Positions 35,602-47,449 of a stretch of 64,000 bases of DNA are shown here, piece by piece; positions within the stretch are counted from its first letter, which is position 1; every line of letters begins with the position of its first letter. The notes under the pieces were generated by a model that worked only from the letters and a program-made list of their open reading frames with translations, searched no databases and was not told the origin of the DNA. A program made the position numbers and the translations under genes. Source of the stretch: Ustilaginoidea virens (lineage: Eukaryota; Ascomycota; Sordariomycetes; Hypocreales; Clavicipitaceae); NCBI RefSeq assembly GCF_000687475.1, contig NC_057320.1, positions 1,054,001 through 1,118,000 on the forward strand, in the 5' to 3' direction.

Positions 35602-38118
35602 CTAGATTTGGCCTCCGTTCATCGGGACTTGTTGCCTTCGTGAAAACGAAGCGTACTGTCCAACTGGTGGGGGAGGTTGCGTGCTCATGCTCGTTGTCCT
35701 GGCTCGTGGTCTCAGTGGCCTCGCACTTTCCATCGGGAAGGATAGTGCCGCTTTGTCGCGGACTTGGTTTTCGCTTGCATGGCTCCTGTGATGATATCGA
35801 TTCAGTCCCGTTGGTTGCGGCAAAGGCATCTTCTTGTCTGGTGCCAGGTCCGGAACCACAAGGGTTCGACAAGACCACTCGCCGTCGTCGGAGCCTGTCT
35901 CGGGCAGTTTCTCGGCGGCCGATGCTCCAGCCATCTTGTTCAGCGAAGTGCTGCTGGTGGTATGGCAGGTGAGCGTCGTCCGGGACGAGTTTGTAGATTG
36001 AACCCGTCGTCCTGTAGAGTTTGATCGTGAGGTTGAGTTGGTATCGGTTGTGGAGGTGCTGAAACGATGATCCGTCCGCAGAGGGTCCTTGCTATGGGCC
36101 ACAGACAGCATCACGTCATCGTGAAAGGCAGACTGATGGCAATATCCAAACATAAATTCCTTATCCGCCTCACCGTGCCACTCGTTGTCCCGTACAAGTG
36201 TCTGCTTTTGGTAGTCGCAGGGAAGCAGGAGGGAAGGCGTGAAGACGAAATCTTGCGATATCCTCGAAATTGCCGAAGCCCGGCTTGCGCCTAGGAGGTT
36301 CAAAGGCTGCAGGCTCCTTCCGTCGTTCCTAGGCAGCGAAAAGTTGTCCGGAAAAGCAGAGTTGGGAGTCGTGGCCTCGGAAACTGCCCTGGACGAGCCT
36401 TGGCTGGCTGGGCTGAGCGATGGAACGTCTAGTCCGAGTGAAGGAACCGGGGTTTGGCCGGGGCGCAATGTTGCGTCAGAGTCAGGTTGAAGACCATCGC
36501 AAAGGGCCAGACCATTCACAGGCAGCGTCATACTATCACGGGCCATCTCTTGTGATGGTCGCTCCCATTGATAATCGCAATCGGCTTCGGCTTCGTGCTC
36601 ATAGCAGTAGTCGATCAGGTCTTCCCAGCTTTCTCTGGCCGGCATTCCGGCATGGATAGGGCTGTGAGTGTCTTGGTGGGCGGCGGGATTCGATCCCGTG
36701 ATTCCCAGACCACCCAACGTTTCCGATGTACAGCTGGTGGGTCTCTGAGATTCGGCCAGAGATCGCAACATTGGGACCGACTGGCTGCCACGTAGAGAAG
36801 AGGTAATGCTGGAGAGGCTGAGTCTAGATTGCCTGGATACTCCATGGTGCTCTTCCTCTTCTGGTACATCCGGTAAAGCTGTGTCACATGTCGGCGGCGA
36901 TAAAATCGCCAGTGACCGCGTTGAATCGCGAGCGTTCGACACGAACCGAGAGTAGCGCTTCTCCTGAGACAGAGGGCGCTGCTGCGGGGAGAAGCGACCA
37001 CGATCCTGCACGAGGGCTTCGTCTGTGGTATGCTCCCTGATGGCACATGAATCAACGACCCTATCTGCATTGTCCTGGCCTCTAACTAGAGGACTGGAGA
37101 TGCGGCAAGCGGGGTCGGGAGCTAAAGGGAAGAAATAGTTGGCCTGCGTTGGGGATCTGGGAGGGCGGGGAGGAGGCTGTGAGGAAGCATCCTTTTGTGT
37201 CTGCTCTTGCGACCATGCATGCTTGAAAAGCCGTCGGGTTCCCGGCACTGGAGGCGTGTGGCTAGGTACATCGGGGTAGCCATCGTGGTGCCGGGCGAAA
37301 TGATGGTCCTTGACGTCGGCCATGGCGGCGGCTGGAACGACACTGGACGTTTGACGCTGTGACTTGTCGACCAAGTCGAAGCTTGACCAGCCATCCATTG
37401 GCTGCAACTGATTCGGCGGTGATGTCTCATCGATCGGAGGGCCCCTTTGCGTATGAGTAACATGTTGAAAGTTGAAAGGACTGGAGATCTGGAGACGCTT
37501 CTGTTCAAGATGATCGCGACGTGGCTTTCTCCTCGAGAACAGGAGGGGCATGATGCCGTCCTTCAGTCCAGCCACGGGGGTTTTCTCAGTCGAGACATCT
37601 ACAGAGTAGATGGAACTCCCGGAGGAGCTTTGAGCGCTGCTGTCGCGTTTCGACTTTCCCCGGCGATGGAAGAGTCCCTTTGCAAAGTGCTGGCTTTCCG
37701 GGCGACTCCGAGATGGGACACTGCTCTCAGTGGATCGAACGGAGGATTTGCGGACGAGGGTTAGGTTGTCCAGATCCAAATCCCAAGGCAGTCGATCAGA
37801 AGCGGCCATGGACGAGACGGAGGACGATTCGGACGAAGCAGCCTTGTGGCCGAAATGACGTTGCAAGTGTGACGCCCGCTTCATCTGCTTGCTGAGTTGC
37901 CTCAGTTTCTGGGAAGAAGGGGGTCTGTCTAGAGCAGGAGCCAAGAAGTCGGGAATGCTTGCCGTCGAAAGCCGGTCCATGGGTAGAGAATCGTCGGGAG
38001 ACTGATGTTTTGAAGAAGAAGTCGACGGTCTTGTCATCTTGATGTCTTTTTTCGAGGCCTGGGCAGGTATGGCATCGTGGGACCTGGCGTACAGACCAAT
38101 TGCTCCAAGACTAAACAT
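35602..38118 (-). CDS. CRIB-domain (Cdc42/Rac-binding) protein
   Basis: One exon, 838 residues from the first ATG (38118); the frame extends 16 codons further only to a TTG. A CRIB motif lies at about 211-224: I211-S-S-P-F-N-F-Q-H-V-T-H, matching ISxPxxFxHxxHxG except that the final Gly is Gln. A basic patch (RRKPRRDHLEQKR) precedes it, as usual for membrane-near CRIB segments. The rest is Ser/Pro-rich and looks disordered with many possible phosphorylation sites. By motif it should bind a GTP-loaded Rho-family GTPase and act in polarity; no kinase domain is present, so it is Gic-like rather than a PAK. The orthologue name is uncertain. Confidence 0.85.
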   Translation of the reverse strand: MFSLGAIGLYARSHDAIPAQASKKDIKMTRPSTSSSKHQSPDDSLPMDRLSTASIPDFLAPALDRPPSSQKLRQLSKQMKRASHLQRHFGHKAASSESSSVSSMAASDRLPWDLDLDNLTLVRKSSVRSTESSVPSRSRPESQHFAKGLFHRRGKSKRDSSAQSSSGSSIYSVDVSTEKTPVAGLKDGIMPLLFSRRKPRRDHLEQKRLQISSPFNFQHVTHTQRGPPIDETSPPNQLQPMDGWSSFDLVDKSQRQTSSVVPAAAMADVKDHHFARHHDGYPDVPSHTPPVPGTRRLFKHAWSQEQTQKDASSQPPPRPPRSPTQANYFFPLAPDPACRISSPLVRGQDNADRVVDSCAIREHTTDEALVQDRGRFSPQQRPLSQEKRYSRFVSNARDSTRSLAILSPPTCDTALPDVPEEEEHHGVSRQSRLSLSSITSSLRGSQSVPMLRSLAESQRPTSCTSETLGGLGITGSNPAAHQDTHSPIHAGMPARESWEDLIDYCYEHEAEADCDYQWERPSQEMARDSMTLPVNGLALCDGLQPDSDATLRPGQTPVPSLGLDVPSLSPASQGSSRAVSEATTPNSAFPDNFSLPRNDGRSLQPLNLLGASRASAISRISQDFVFTPSLLLPCDYQKQTLVRDNEWHGEADKEFMFGYCHQSAFHDDVMLSVAHSKDPLRTDHRFSTSTTDTNSTSRSNSTGRRVQSTNSSRTTLTCHTTSSTSLNKMAGASAAEKLPETGSDDGEWSCRTLVVPDLAPDKKMPLPQPTGLNRYHHRSHASENQVRDKAALSFPMESARPLRPRARTTSMSTQPPPPVGQYASFSRRQQVPMNGGQI

Positions 38119-41100
38119 GTTTGGCTTTTTCAGCGACAGGTCGTGCGTGGTCCTCGGCCTTGTCAAATGACAAATGACGTCTCGTACCCACGAAAGGAGA
38201 TGCAGATAGAGCTCCGGCTATGAACCTGGCTTTGCACTATAAGCCATGGGCGCGCCCGGGGAGGGGGGGGGGGGGGGGAGGAAGTGTAAAAGATGAGAAG
38301 CCAGGTCCCATGGAGTCAACGAAGGCAGAAGGCAGCAATTCCTTTGCAGAGGCAGACTTTGGAGATTTGTGGGGGTTGGGTGACAAGCCCGGAGCTGATA
38401 TAGGAGCTCGGTCGACGGAAGGGACTTTGCAGAGGGCTTTGCGTCAATTTGGGTCTGGCTGGAGCCGGCTTGATATTAAACGGGGGGTGTGGTGAAGGCT
38501 CGCGAGGCAAGGATCAATTTGATGCAACCAAGAAGTCCAGGACCTTGGCCAGGAGCAAGTGGGGGGAAGGGAAGGGGGGGGGGGGGGGGGGGGCGGGTGG
38601 CTGGCGGTAGCCTTGGTGCTGCGAAGGCATTCAATGGATTCATCTCTGGATTCATGGGATTTGAAGCTTGGATGCGGGAGGGGTTGGGGGGATAAGTAGG
38701 GGGAGGGGGGCCGCAGGCTGCCTGTCGGCCAATCAGGGCTGCTTCTGCTTGGACGGGTTGAGCCAGGCATGCTGCGTTGCATGCTGCGTCGCATCGCCCT
38801 ACGGCCACCGACCCGTCGGCTCGTTCAACTCGCCTCGAACAAAGTAAACGACAAGTAAACGACGTGACACGCTGTCATCGCCTCACGTAATGAGCGAATG
38901 GCCTCGCGCAGGCGACATGACACCACGTACGTCGCGATATACAATCAAAATAGCCTTCTAACCCATGCCCGCGTCAATCTTGGCCTTGGGTCGTTGTCGT
39001 AAAATTAGTCATCAAAGTGCAGGGAAAAAAACAAAAATACAATAAGAACAATAAATGAATGAATGAATAAGAAAAAAGAAAAGTGGGGGGGAGGGGGGGG
39101 ATAACCTGTGTGGCCAAGTCTCCCATAAATTGTACTAAGACAAGAGGCGTTTTACCCATCGCCGCCGTCATTTTCCAAGCCCGTGCCCGCCGACTGGCGG
39201 TCCTGGGTGAAGTCGAAAAAGCTGCCAGCTTGGCTGTTTGAAGCCATATGCCCTACTGCCGTTTATCAATCAGTGATGGCCTCTCTGGCCTGCATTCACA
39301 GGTCACACAGGGCCACTCGAGAGCATCACGGGCTCATGGCTGACTCTTGCCGAAACGTCTCGAAACCAAACAGGCTCAGAGTCAGTCCCAAGGCCCCAAG
39401 CCCCCAATGCAGGTACTATGTACTACCAGACAGTAGGTACAATCCTTTGTGCAAGAGCCAAGTACGGCACAGGTCAACTCCCTGGGACATGATGACCGCC
39501 AAACCTTATACATGCCAAGCTGGGAGCCTGTACTCCGTACATTGGAGCAATATGCGCCCAGGCGGATGGAATACAGTAGAGTACTCACGTACGAGAACAT
39601 GGCTTACCTCTAGAATACAAATAGAATATGCGCCATCAACACATGATGCGCGGCATCGGCTTGAAAGTTGTTCATACGCTTCGACTTGGCGACAAGGCAC
39701 TGCCCTGACAGACAGTTGTTGGGCCTTACCCAAGGTACCACCAGGCCTCTAGTCAGGTACCTCAAGGCTCAAGGCTCAGAAAGGCCTTGGGCCATAGCCC
39801 CACCGAATCTCCACTTCTTATTTTTTTTTTTTTTTTTGCCCACTTACACCGTCCAGCGTCCAGGGGGTTAAACCCCAGGGTTGTTGCCGGGAGAGGATAA
39901 GTCTGCTGTCTATCAGTTATTTCCTTTGCACGCAGAGGTTGGTGGTGGTGGTGGGTGTTTGACTGTTGCTAGACTCTCGGCAGGGTGGCCTTGTTGACGT
40001 GCGAAACTATTTGCCCATTATATCATCCCGAGCCAACCAGAATCCCGGAGAGTTGAGACTCAAGACAGTCACGGGCTCGGAAGAGCTTTCACAAGGCAGA
40101 CTAAGCATCAATCACATAGCTAACCGGCGTTTCATAATTATGACCTGTTTCTATGGTTGAGACGAACCGACGAGCGTCCCCGGATCTAGATGTATACCAG
40201 TACTCTGTACAAGTCTGGTTTAAAACTTTACGCTACCTGATGCTGTGATATGTTACTGCTGGTACAAAATGCCACAGTGTGCTATTGTGATAGGAGGTAT
40301 GTATGTAGGTACATAGAGATAAGAAGGAATTAAAGAGCGGGCGCGTCGCTCAACACTGCCCGCCGGGAAATTCTAGGGAAAACTAAGGTACCTAACTACC
40401 TTGGTACAATTGTTTTAGGCCAGCGCTTGCTGCTCAAGTGACAAGAGCCCGTACGTCAACCGGATTGTTCGGGCGAGTGCCCTAAAGGTCTGGTGGAAGG
40501 AGCCAGGCGTATCCAGGCCGCATAGTACAGTACTCTACCCCTCTGTACAAGATGCAGTGGATGGACGCATCACGTAGGCCTGTTGATCCTTTCCCGCGCA
40601 AGACTACCTACCCCTATACACCTGGTACGGAAGCACCAGACACTCTGTACTATTTCGTTAGCTGCCAACGCGCTCTTCTCGGCCCCACGGACGACATCTC
40701 CTCTTGACGGCAAGCCGCGCGGCGGCGCTGGGATACAGGGGCTCCGATTCTTGCACGGCCGCCGCGGCCGCGACGAACTCGTAGCGGCGAATCTGGGCCC
40801 TCGGGGCTACAGAGCGAGCGCTCAGCCGGGGTTCGCTTTGGGGACGGGGCAAGGCCTCGACAAAGTCTTTCCCTTGCATCAAAACAAGCCGATGCCAAGG
40901 CCTTTCGCCATGTATGTAGCAAGTCATGGCTGGGGATTCTTTCTGGGAATAACCAAACCCTGCAAGCATACCGACGTTCGTCGGAGTACATTGGCTGACA
41001 TGCTGTTAGCCACCGTCTACCGACCAGCAATGACGCTTGACTGACTACCTGATGCAACTGGGCCCTCTTGGGACTCCGAGTCGGCGTGGATTACCCAGAG

Positions 41101-41560
41101 CAATGGGCTCTACTATACGATGGATTCGTCGCACGGGAGCTCCCGCCTTTGCGTCCAGGATTGGCGTCAATCAATAGCCTTTTGCCTCACTCAACCCCTG
41201 CGGATTCCAGGTCCAGGTTGTGGGCAAGCACCTACCTAGTGATGGGACAGACACACACACGGGGCCACTCACCCCATCCAAAGTTGAATCGTGTTTCCGA
41301 CGAATGACGAAAAGCCTCCCCCGGCCTCTGAACCCAGGGTCAAGTAACGACCTGGCGATTGGCATGGCCAGCTGCAAATCAGTTCTGGGCCCAGTGTTGG
41401 CACGAAAGCTGTGCAAGGAGGGCGTTTGGGGTTGCCCTCTGCAGCAGAGCGACGTCGCCACATGACTAGAGTAGCCAGGGGCCTTCACCCCGGCGGCGGG
41501 TTGAAAACTTGGAATCAAAGGGGATGTGATGTGGGAGCACTGCCGAAAAGATAACCTGGG

Positions 41561-41590
41561 CTGCTGGGGGCTGCTGGGGGCTGCTGGGGG
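41561..41590. repeat. Three perfect CTGCTGGGGG units
   Basis: Exact 10-bp tandem triplet within the gene-free block. Confidence 0.9.
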
Positions 41591-41788
41591 CTACATCTGC
41601 ACCTAGGCGATCAACAACGACTTGATTTGTCCGGCAATCCGGCAATACATCCAAGTCGCTGGTCGCTGTTTGCCAACGTGACTGTCATTGACGCCTTGTT
41701 TCCCGCTGCAACGCTTGCTCTCGTGAGAATAGTACGTAGGGCTGCATGCGTATAGCCAGTTTCCCGCCTGGGCTGCTCGGAGCCTTGC

Positions 41789-41830
41789 GAAATCACGAAA
41801 TCACGAAATCACGAAACCACGAAATCACGG
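41789..41830. repeat. 8-bp tandem repeat CGAAATCA, about five copies
   Basis: Near-perfect array with one T-to-C change in the fourth unit (AAACCACG). Confidence 0.9.
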
Positions 41831-42464
41831 TCAAAGATCATCGCTTTCCCCCGTGCCAGAAAAGCTTACTATACGCGCAGCAGGCAATCGGGCACCCGCC
41901 CGCCCACCTGAATCCAATGATTCCACGTCTTTCCACAGGTTCTGGCCCCAACCGTCCATTACAGCATGAGGAAGCCTGCCGCCGCTTTCATCAGTGTAAC
42001 CTACGCGGTGTCGCGACTTTTCCCACGCTCCTCCCCCCCCCCAACTTCCATATGCTTTTGTAGGGAGGCCCTCTGTATCGGACTCTGGGCATTTGCAGAG
42101 TCATCTGGGCAAATGCGACGACTGCATCGTCCTGAAAGAAGAAGATGTGTCCTGAGGGTCCCCCAAAGGGCCGATCCGTCGTATCAGCTAGGCACCGTGC
42201 CGCCAAGGATATGATGGATGCCATGACGAATGGTACAGCAGCAGTTGATGCATACTGGAGCCTTGCTCTCCCGTATTACTTGCTGCATGGCGTCAAAAGC
42301 AAACCCAGCAGGCGGCGACAGCAAGGCGCGCCGGGCTGCCAAGCTGCGCTGTCGCGAGTTGCGGTCAAGAAGCGAAGCGAGGCAAATTCATGCACCGCAT
42401 CTCACCAGCGGGGGATGCATCCGCCTCGTCCAGCCTTCCAGGGGCTCGAGGCATCCCGGGTTTA

Positions 42465-42500
42465 GCTGCTGCTGCTGCTGCTGCTGCTGCTTGCTGCTGC
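42465..42500. repeat. (CTG)n microsatellite
   Basis: About eleven CTG/GCT triplets, interrupted once by an extra T. Confidence 0.9.
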
Positions 42501-44187
42501 CGCGCCGCCCGCACTGCACTGCACTGCACGATGCAGATGGCCCTGGCCTCGCTTTTCCTCGGGGCCCACGGGCTCTGGCGTCGCGGCTGACAATCCGCCA
42601 TGGCTTCCAGATTCCCCGGCCGGAATCTACCCCGTAGCCGTACGGGGCGCGATCTACTGGTAGCCTAGTCAGTTGTTGATTTGATGCCCGCACCCGCGAG
42701 CAGCCTGCACACGACGACATGACATGACATGACAAGCGCCGGCTGTTTCCTCCCCCCCCCCGACGAGGCGGAGCCCCGGACCGAACGGGCACATCCTCGA
42801 CGCACGCTCGTTGTCATTTCGCCGTCTTGTGAAACATCTGCCGTCCGATGCTGTCGTCTCCTTGCCTATCAGAGCTTGGTTCTGCTTTCGCCGTGCAAAG
42901 GACGCTCGGATGTTTGGCGTGAAACGCGGTTCGGATCGCCTCGTAAGACGGCGTCTCCCATGCCCCCTCCCTTCTTTCGCCCCGCTCGGTTATTACATTA
43001 GGTAGTTAGTTGCCAGGGTTTCTTTTTTCTGTCCAAAACAAGATACATACGTTAGGCAGCGAAGCGGGCTTCCGCTGACACGAGGAAGGTGGGGATGAGG
43101 TGCCTACCCCCGGTCGGTGTTGTGATGATGCGGCATTGGGAGGGACAACATGTGATGCTGGGTAACAATCAGTAGGAATCTGCAAGGAGGCGGGCGAAAA
43201 TTTTGCATGGCTGGATACTGAATGAGCTGATTGGGTCAACATGTCAACTGCTTGCTGCATGTGGCATTGAAGGCTTGCGGGGGGGGGCAGTGGCCTGGGT
43301 CAGTGGCCAGCCCCGCCGTACTCCATTCGTACTCGCTGCTTCCAGGGTCTGAAAGTTCGCTCTGCTTTCCCCATAAGGGTCTGGTCTGGTCTGGTCTGGT
43401 AGGGAGGGACGGGACGGGCTGCTGGAAAAGGCGCACGGGGTCAGCGGCTTGCGGGGCAAACAACATACTGCACATTTCCCCCCCCCTGTCTTCACGCATC
43501 CCCCCATCTATCTACTCCCCTACGTTACGGGGTAACTTTGCAGCACAAACTTTGCAGCACGCTGATGACATGTGTCTCCGAGATATGTACATGTGGCACG
43601 CACGCGTCTTGTGCTGCTGACTGCTGAGCAGCTCAGCTCAGCTCAACTGCGACGGTGTGCAAAGGAAAGAGAGTCTGCGCTGCGCATCCAACCTGCATAC
43701 GCGATAAGGACTGCTGAATGCGCATCCACGCGATGACGCGAGGCAATAATAATACCATGCCCGCGGCTGCGGAGTTCACACGTCACGTCAAGCCGGAGCA
43801 CCCCCCCCCCACATAACGCGCGAGCAGAAACCAAGCAAGAACAAGAATCCAATTAGGTATTTGACCTCTAATGCCATGCGAAGCGGCGTGCTGGTATTAC
43901 GTTAGTATCGAAGGGGGGGAAAAAATAACACGGCTGCGCCACGCTCAAGAGCTCTTCATGACGATGAGTAAGAATAGAGAGTAAACCCCAACCCGGCCTC
44001 CAATACGGTTGGCAGAACAAAACGCAACGCATTTATCCACATCGACTCTTGCTATCTCGGCAAAGTTACATCCTTTGCCCGTTCGGCCCGTTCAATCGCC
44101 AGCCGCACGCAGCTGCAGTCCTGCTCCGCGGCTGGGCAGTCACCACCCCCCAGACTGTCCTGTCCGGCAAAACAGCAGTCCAACTTT

Positions 44188-46302
44188 TTATTTCCGCCTC
44201 GAGCGGAAGAAGTCCCCTATGGCATCGCTGAGGCTTCGGGCCCGTCTTCGCGTTGCGGCGTCTGCATCGGCGCTTCCGTCTTCAGCGCCCCTTTGGCATG
44301 TGGCGAAACGAGGTTCCGACGGCCGCGACGGTTCTGCGTCCCCGTCCTTGAAGAAGAGGCTGGCTCGGATGCTGGACCTTATTCGTCGCGGCGAGGACTG
44401 CCGTGCTGCCAAACTGGCATTCTCTCGCAGAAACGCGTCCTTCACCACTGTCGTGACCGTCGAGGAAAGTGGTGACGGCGAGATGAAGGTTTCGGGACCG
44501 TGATGGCTGCCGGCACGGTAGGCAGATCCTAAGCTATGCCGGGCCGTGACAGCCTGGTCTGTTGGGTACCAAGGAGGAGTAGCCGCATCGCCCGTAGATG
44601 GAGTGACTGTCCAATTGCCTGGGTTTGGAATTAAGGCGGAGCTCGTTGCCACCGAGTCAGCCGAGACTGCTCCACAGTCACTACGAGGAGAGGCATTGCT
44701 AGACCATGACTCTCGCCAAGGATTCTCAGGCACCAGGCCATCTGATCCTATTGCAATCAGGGGTGGAGGAGCACCGGCCGACCCAGCTTGTTGCGGCAAG
44801 GCAGTAGTAGTAGCAGCAGCAGCATCGAGCTTGTCTCCGAGTTCGTCTCCGGCCGTGTCAGCAAAACTGACCCTCGACAATATGCTAGATCGACGAGATT
44901 TGGGCATTGGGGTTTCATGGCACCGTAATGCCGGGGCACCGAGTCCTTCTCCGTTGCTGGCCAAGCCGATAGTCTCCTCAATTCCGTGGATCTCTGACAG
45001 TGCATCTTGGCCATCTTGCTCCTTTTGCCGACGGCCGCTAGTGATGAGGAAAACGCCAAAGAACGTGAGCAGGCATCCGCCCACAAAACATGCTGCCTGG
45101 TTGGGCGTGGTCTTTTCAAAGTCCCGATACAGTATGGCGCTCCCAAGGATAACGCAGAGCGTGAAGAGGACAAACTGCACAGGAATGACTTGGGTCGAGT
45201 CAAACCATTGAAGAGCCCGGTTGACGTAGCGAACCTGCATGATGGCCGTACCGAGAAGAATAACGAGGAGCACATACGTTACCGGAGTCGCAAACGCCAT
45301 CCATAGGGTGGAGGATAACATGGAAGAGACGCCCTTGGTCGCGAGTGCGGTATAACCCCCTTGTGTGCATTCGGCGTGTTAGTCGGTCGGTTCCCAAGTA
45401 ACAGCTTGTAGCGCGCGCGGGTGCGGCCACCACGACTTACCAAAAAGTCCCACAAGCCCCAGGTCTATGAGTATGATGCGTCTGCCGTATCTGCCGCTTG
45501 CCCACATCAAGATGAGGATCAAAGACACCGTGACACCCAGGTAAATCTCAAACTCCATGGTCGCAATGGCGTGCCAGACATCGTGGGGTTCCAACTTGGT
45601 CTCTTCCTGATTTGCGCTGAAGACGACAGTAACGACTCCGGCGACGGCAATGACGACACCCCAGAAATCTCGGGCTCGGAAGCGTTCGTGAAACATGACC
45701 GGGGCGATGATGCAGTTCGATATCAGCGCCACGACACCCAGTGGCGATACAATCGACGCAGGGGCAAACCCGTACGCCAAAAAGTTGCCCATTTCGCCCA
45801 GCGTTATCAGGATCTGGCCCAGCCACCAGTATGGCGATTTCAGGTATGTAGACGTTGCTTTGCCCTCTTGCTCAGGCGAGCCCTCCGACCCAGTGCTTGA
45901 GCGTCTACCCCGTGCATTATTCACGGGAGCGACAGAGTCGAGAGCGTCTGCCGGGTCGTTTTCTACGCCAGGTCCGTCGCATCGCGCAGGTATGGTTCCG
46001 TAAGACGTGTCGTTGCTGCTGCTGCTTCTCTGCGTGTCCTTTATCACCGCCCGTGCTCCTTGGCGCACTCGCAGACGCTCCTTGTGCAGCCGCGTGTGAG
46101 CATATCTCTGGACATTGAGTGCCAGGGCGATGAGGACGTTGCCGATGATGGCAGTGACGATGCCAATGAGCGACGACCACTCTCTCAGACCTTCAGCAGG
46201 GCCCGTCGGCGTATGCGATTTCTCGGGTTCCGAGACGGTGGACATTGATGTGATTGCAAGGGACGTTATTGACCGTAGAGCGTCGCTAGTGGTATGCTCC
46301 AT
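44188..46302 (-). CDS. NIPA-type (DUF803) magnesium transporter
   Basis: Two exons, 46302-45441 and 45359-44188, 677 residues; the junction restores LVGLFG|GYTALATKGVSS, the family signature. About nine hydrophobic helices are visible, starting WSSLIGIVTAIIGNVLIALAL and including WLGQILITLGEMGNFLAYGF and APASIVSPLGVVALISN. The cytosolic C-terminal part (about 430-677) is Ser-rich and disordered, ending in a basic RRRARSLSDAIGDFFRSRRK segment. By family it moves magnesium or other divalent ions across the plasma or endosomal membrane; substrate is not shown by sequence. Confidence 0.9.
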
Positions 46303-47449
46303 CGAAGCGGTACGAGGGTTGTGAAGGCCGGTTCCGGCTGCTGGAAGCTGTCCGAGTCGATCGACTTTCGAATCGTTGAGGCGGTGGGAGACCTCAGCCA
46401 GCAGTTATTCGAGATCATCGAGGTGCAGGGATTGACGATGTGCGAAAAGAGGACTTGGGGCTGGATTGGAACTGGTCGAGCGTGGCCCGCGAGAGGAGCC
46501 AGAGGTAAGCAAGTTCGCAGCAGCTCGCTTCACGGAATAACGAGCGACACGAGTTTAATGAGCGCACAGCAAAACCTCGGCATGTCGTTGTAGTCTTGAT
46601 CGCCGGTGGCTCGGTCGGCTCACGTTTTGGCATTGGGGCTTTGAGATGACGGTCGTACCAGACATGGACCAGACCCAGACCAGACCACCTTTGAAAGATT
46701 ACCAGGCCCAATGGCTGGCTGCCAAGGGTTGGGGGTAAAGCTCCAGTGAGGTTCAACTCCTTACGGGGTACGGGGTACAGTGAGAGGCTACCCCTCGCAC
46801 GGTGACTGCGTAGGCGCAACCTGGGGTAACCTTGGTTTGGACTTGGGCCGGCACCAGGCCATGCAATTTGCCGAGACACTCTGCTGAGCTGAGGTTGAAG
46901 GCGGGAAATGATAGCAAGCATGAGACGTTCTAGTCCGTGGCTTCATAACTTCCAGCCATTATCGCATTAATGTTTGAGTCCATGCATTGCTCTTTGCCTC
47001 GCCACATGCTTGAGTTACCCAGTGCCAGATTCTTCGGTAATGCCTGCCGTTCGTGCTGTGGCTTGGATGCTTTCTTTACGTACTGTAGGTCTGTCTGTTC
47101 ACCGACCGCCCCAACGTCGTCAACGCGCCGTCATGTCCCGTGCGCCAACGCTCCTCTCGAGCCATTACATCATCAAACAGTGGGTCTTTCTGCTAACCCT
47201 CCCGTCGGAGAAACATCGAGTTCAGCCCACCAATCAAAGCTGGTATTGCAGTCTCCAAACTCGTTCGTTCCCACTGACCAGACCTCGTCGCCAGACAACG
47301 TTTGCCTCATGAGACTTGGACGGATGCAAGGACAAATCTCATCACTGCACAACCCCTCTGTTCACGGCGAATCAACCGAGTCATTGCAGCAAACCTACAA
47401 AACGTGCAGTGCAGCAAGCATCAGCTTAGGGAAAACCTTCAAACCCATC
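46303..47449. other. Divergent region between the NIPA-type gene and the unrecognised gene
   Basis: 1.1 kb. The open frame of the next gene reaches back to 46970 in this region, so its 5' end could lie here. Otherwise only GGGGTACGGGGTAC repeats near 46764-46780 were noted. Confidence 0.5.

Larger units (their letters stand above)
38119..44187. other. 6-kb gene-free block with many short repeats
   Basis: No open frame here has a convincing family motif or exon structure, and no tRNA or 5S rRNA signature was seen. It holds G runs (38263-38278, 38574-38593), a TACTCCGTA motif (39531-39539), GGTACC motifs, an (AAATCACG)n repeat (41789-41830), three CTGCTGGGGG units (41561-41590), a CTG microsatellite (42465-42500) and a GACAT repeat (about 42715-42733). 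Confidence 0.6.

Noticed and set aside
36680..36712. tRNA-like GGATTCGATCCC arm
   Set aside because: Lies within the CRIB-domain coding sequence. No acceptor stem or A box could be placed around it.
39183..39752. 189-codon open frame in the 6-kb block
   Set aside because: No motif, no codon bias like the real genes and no plausible exons to join.
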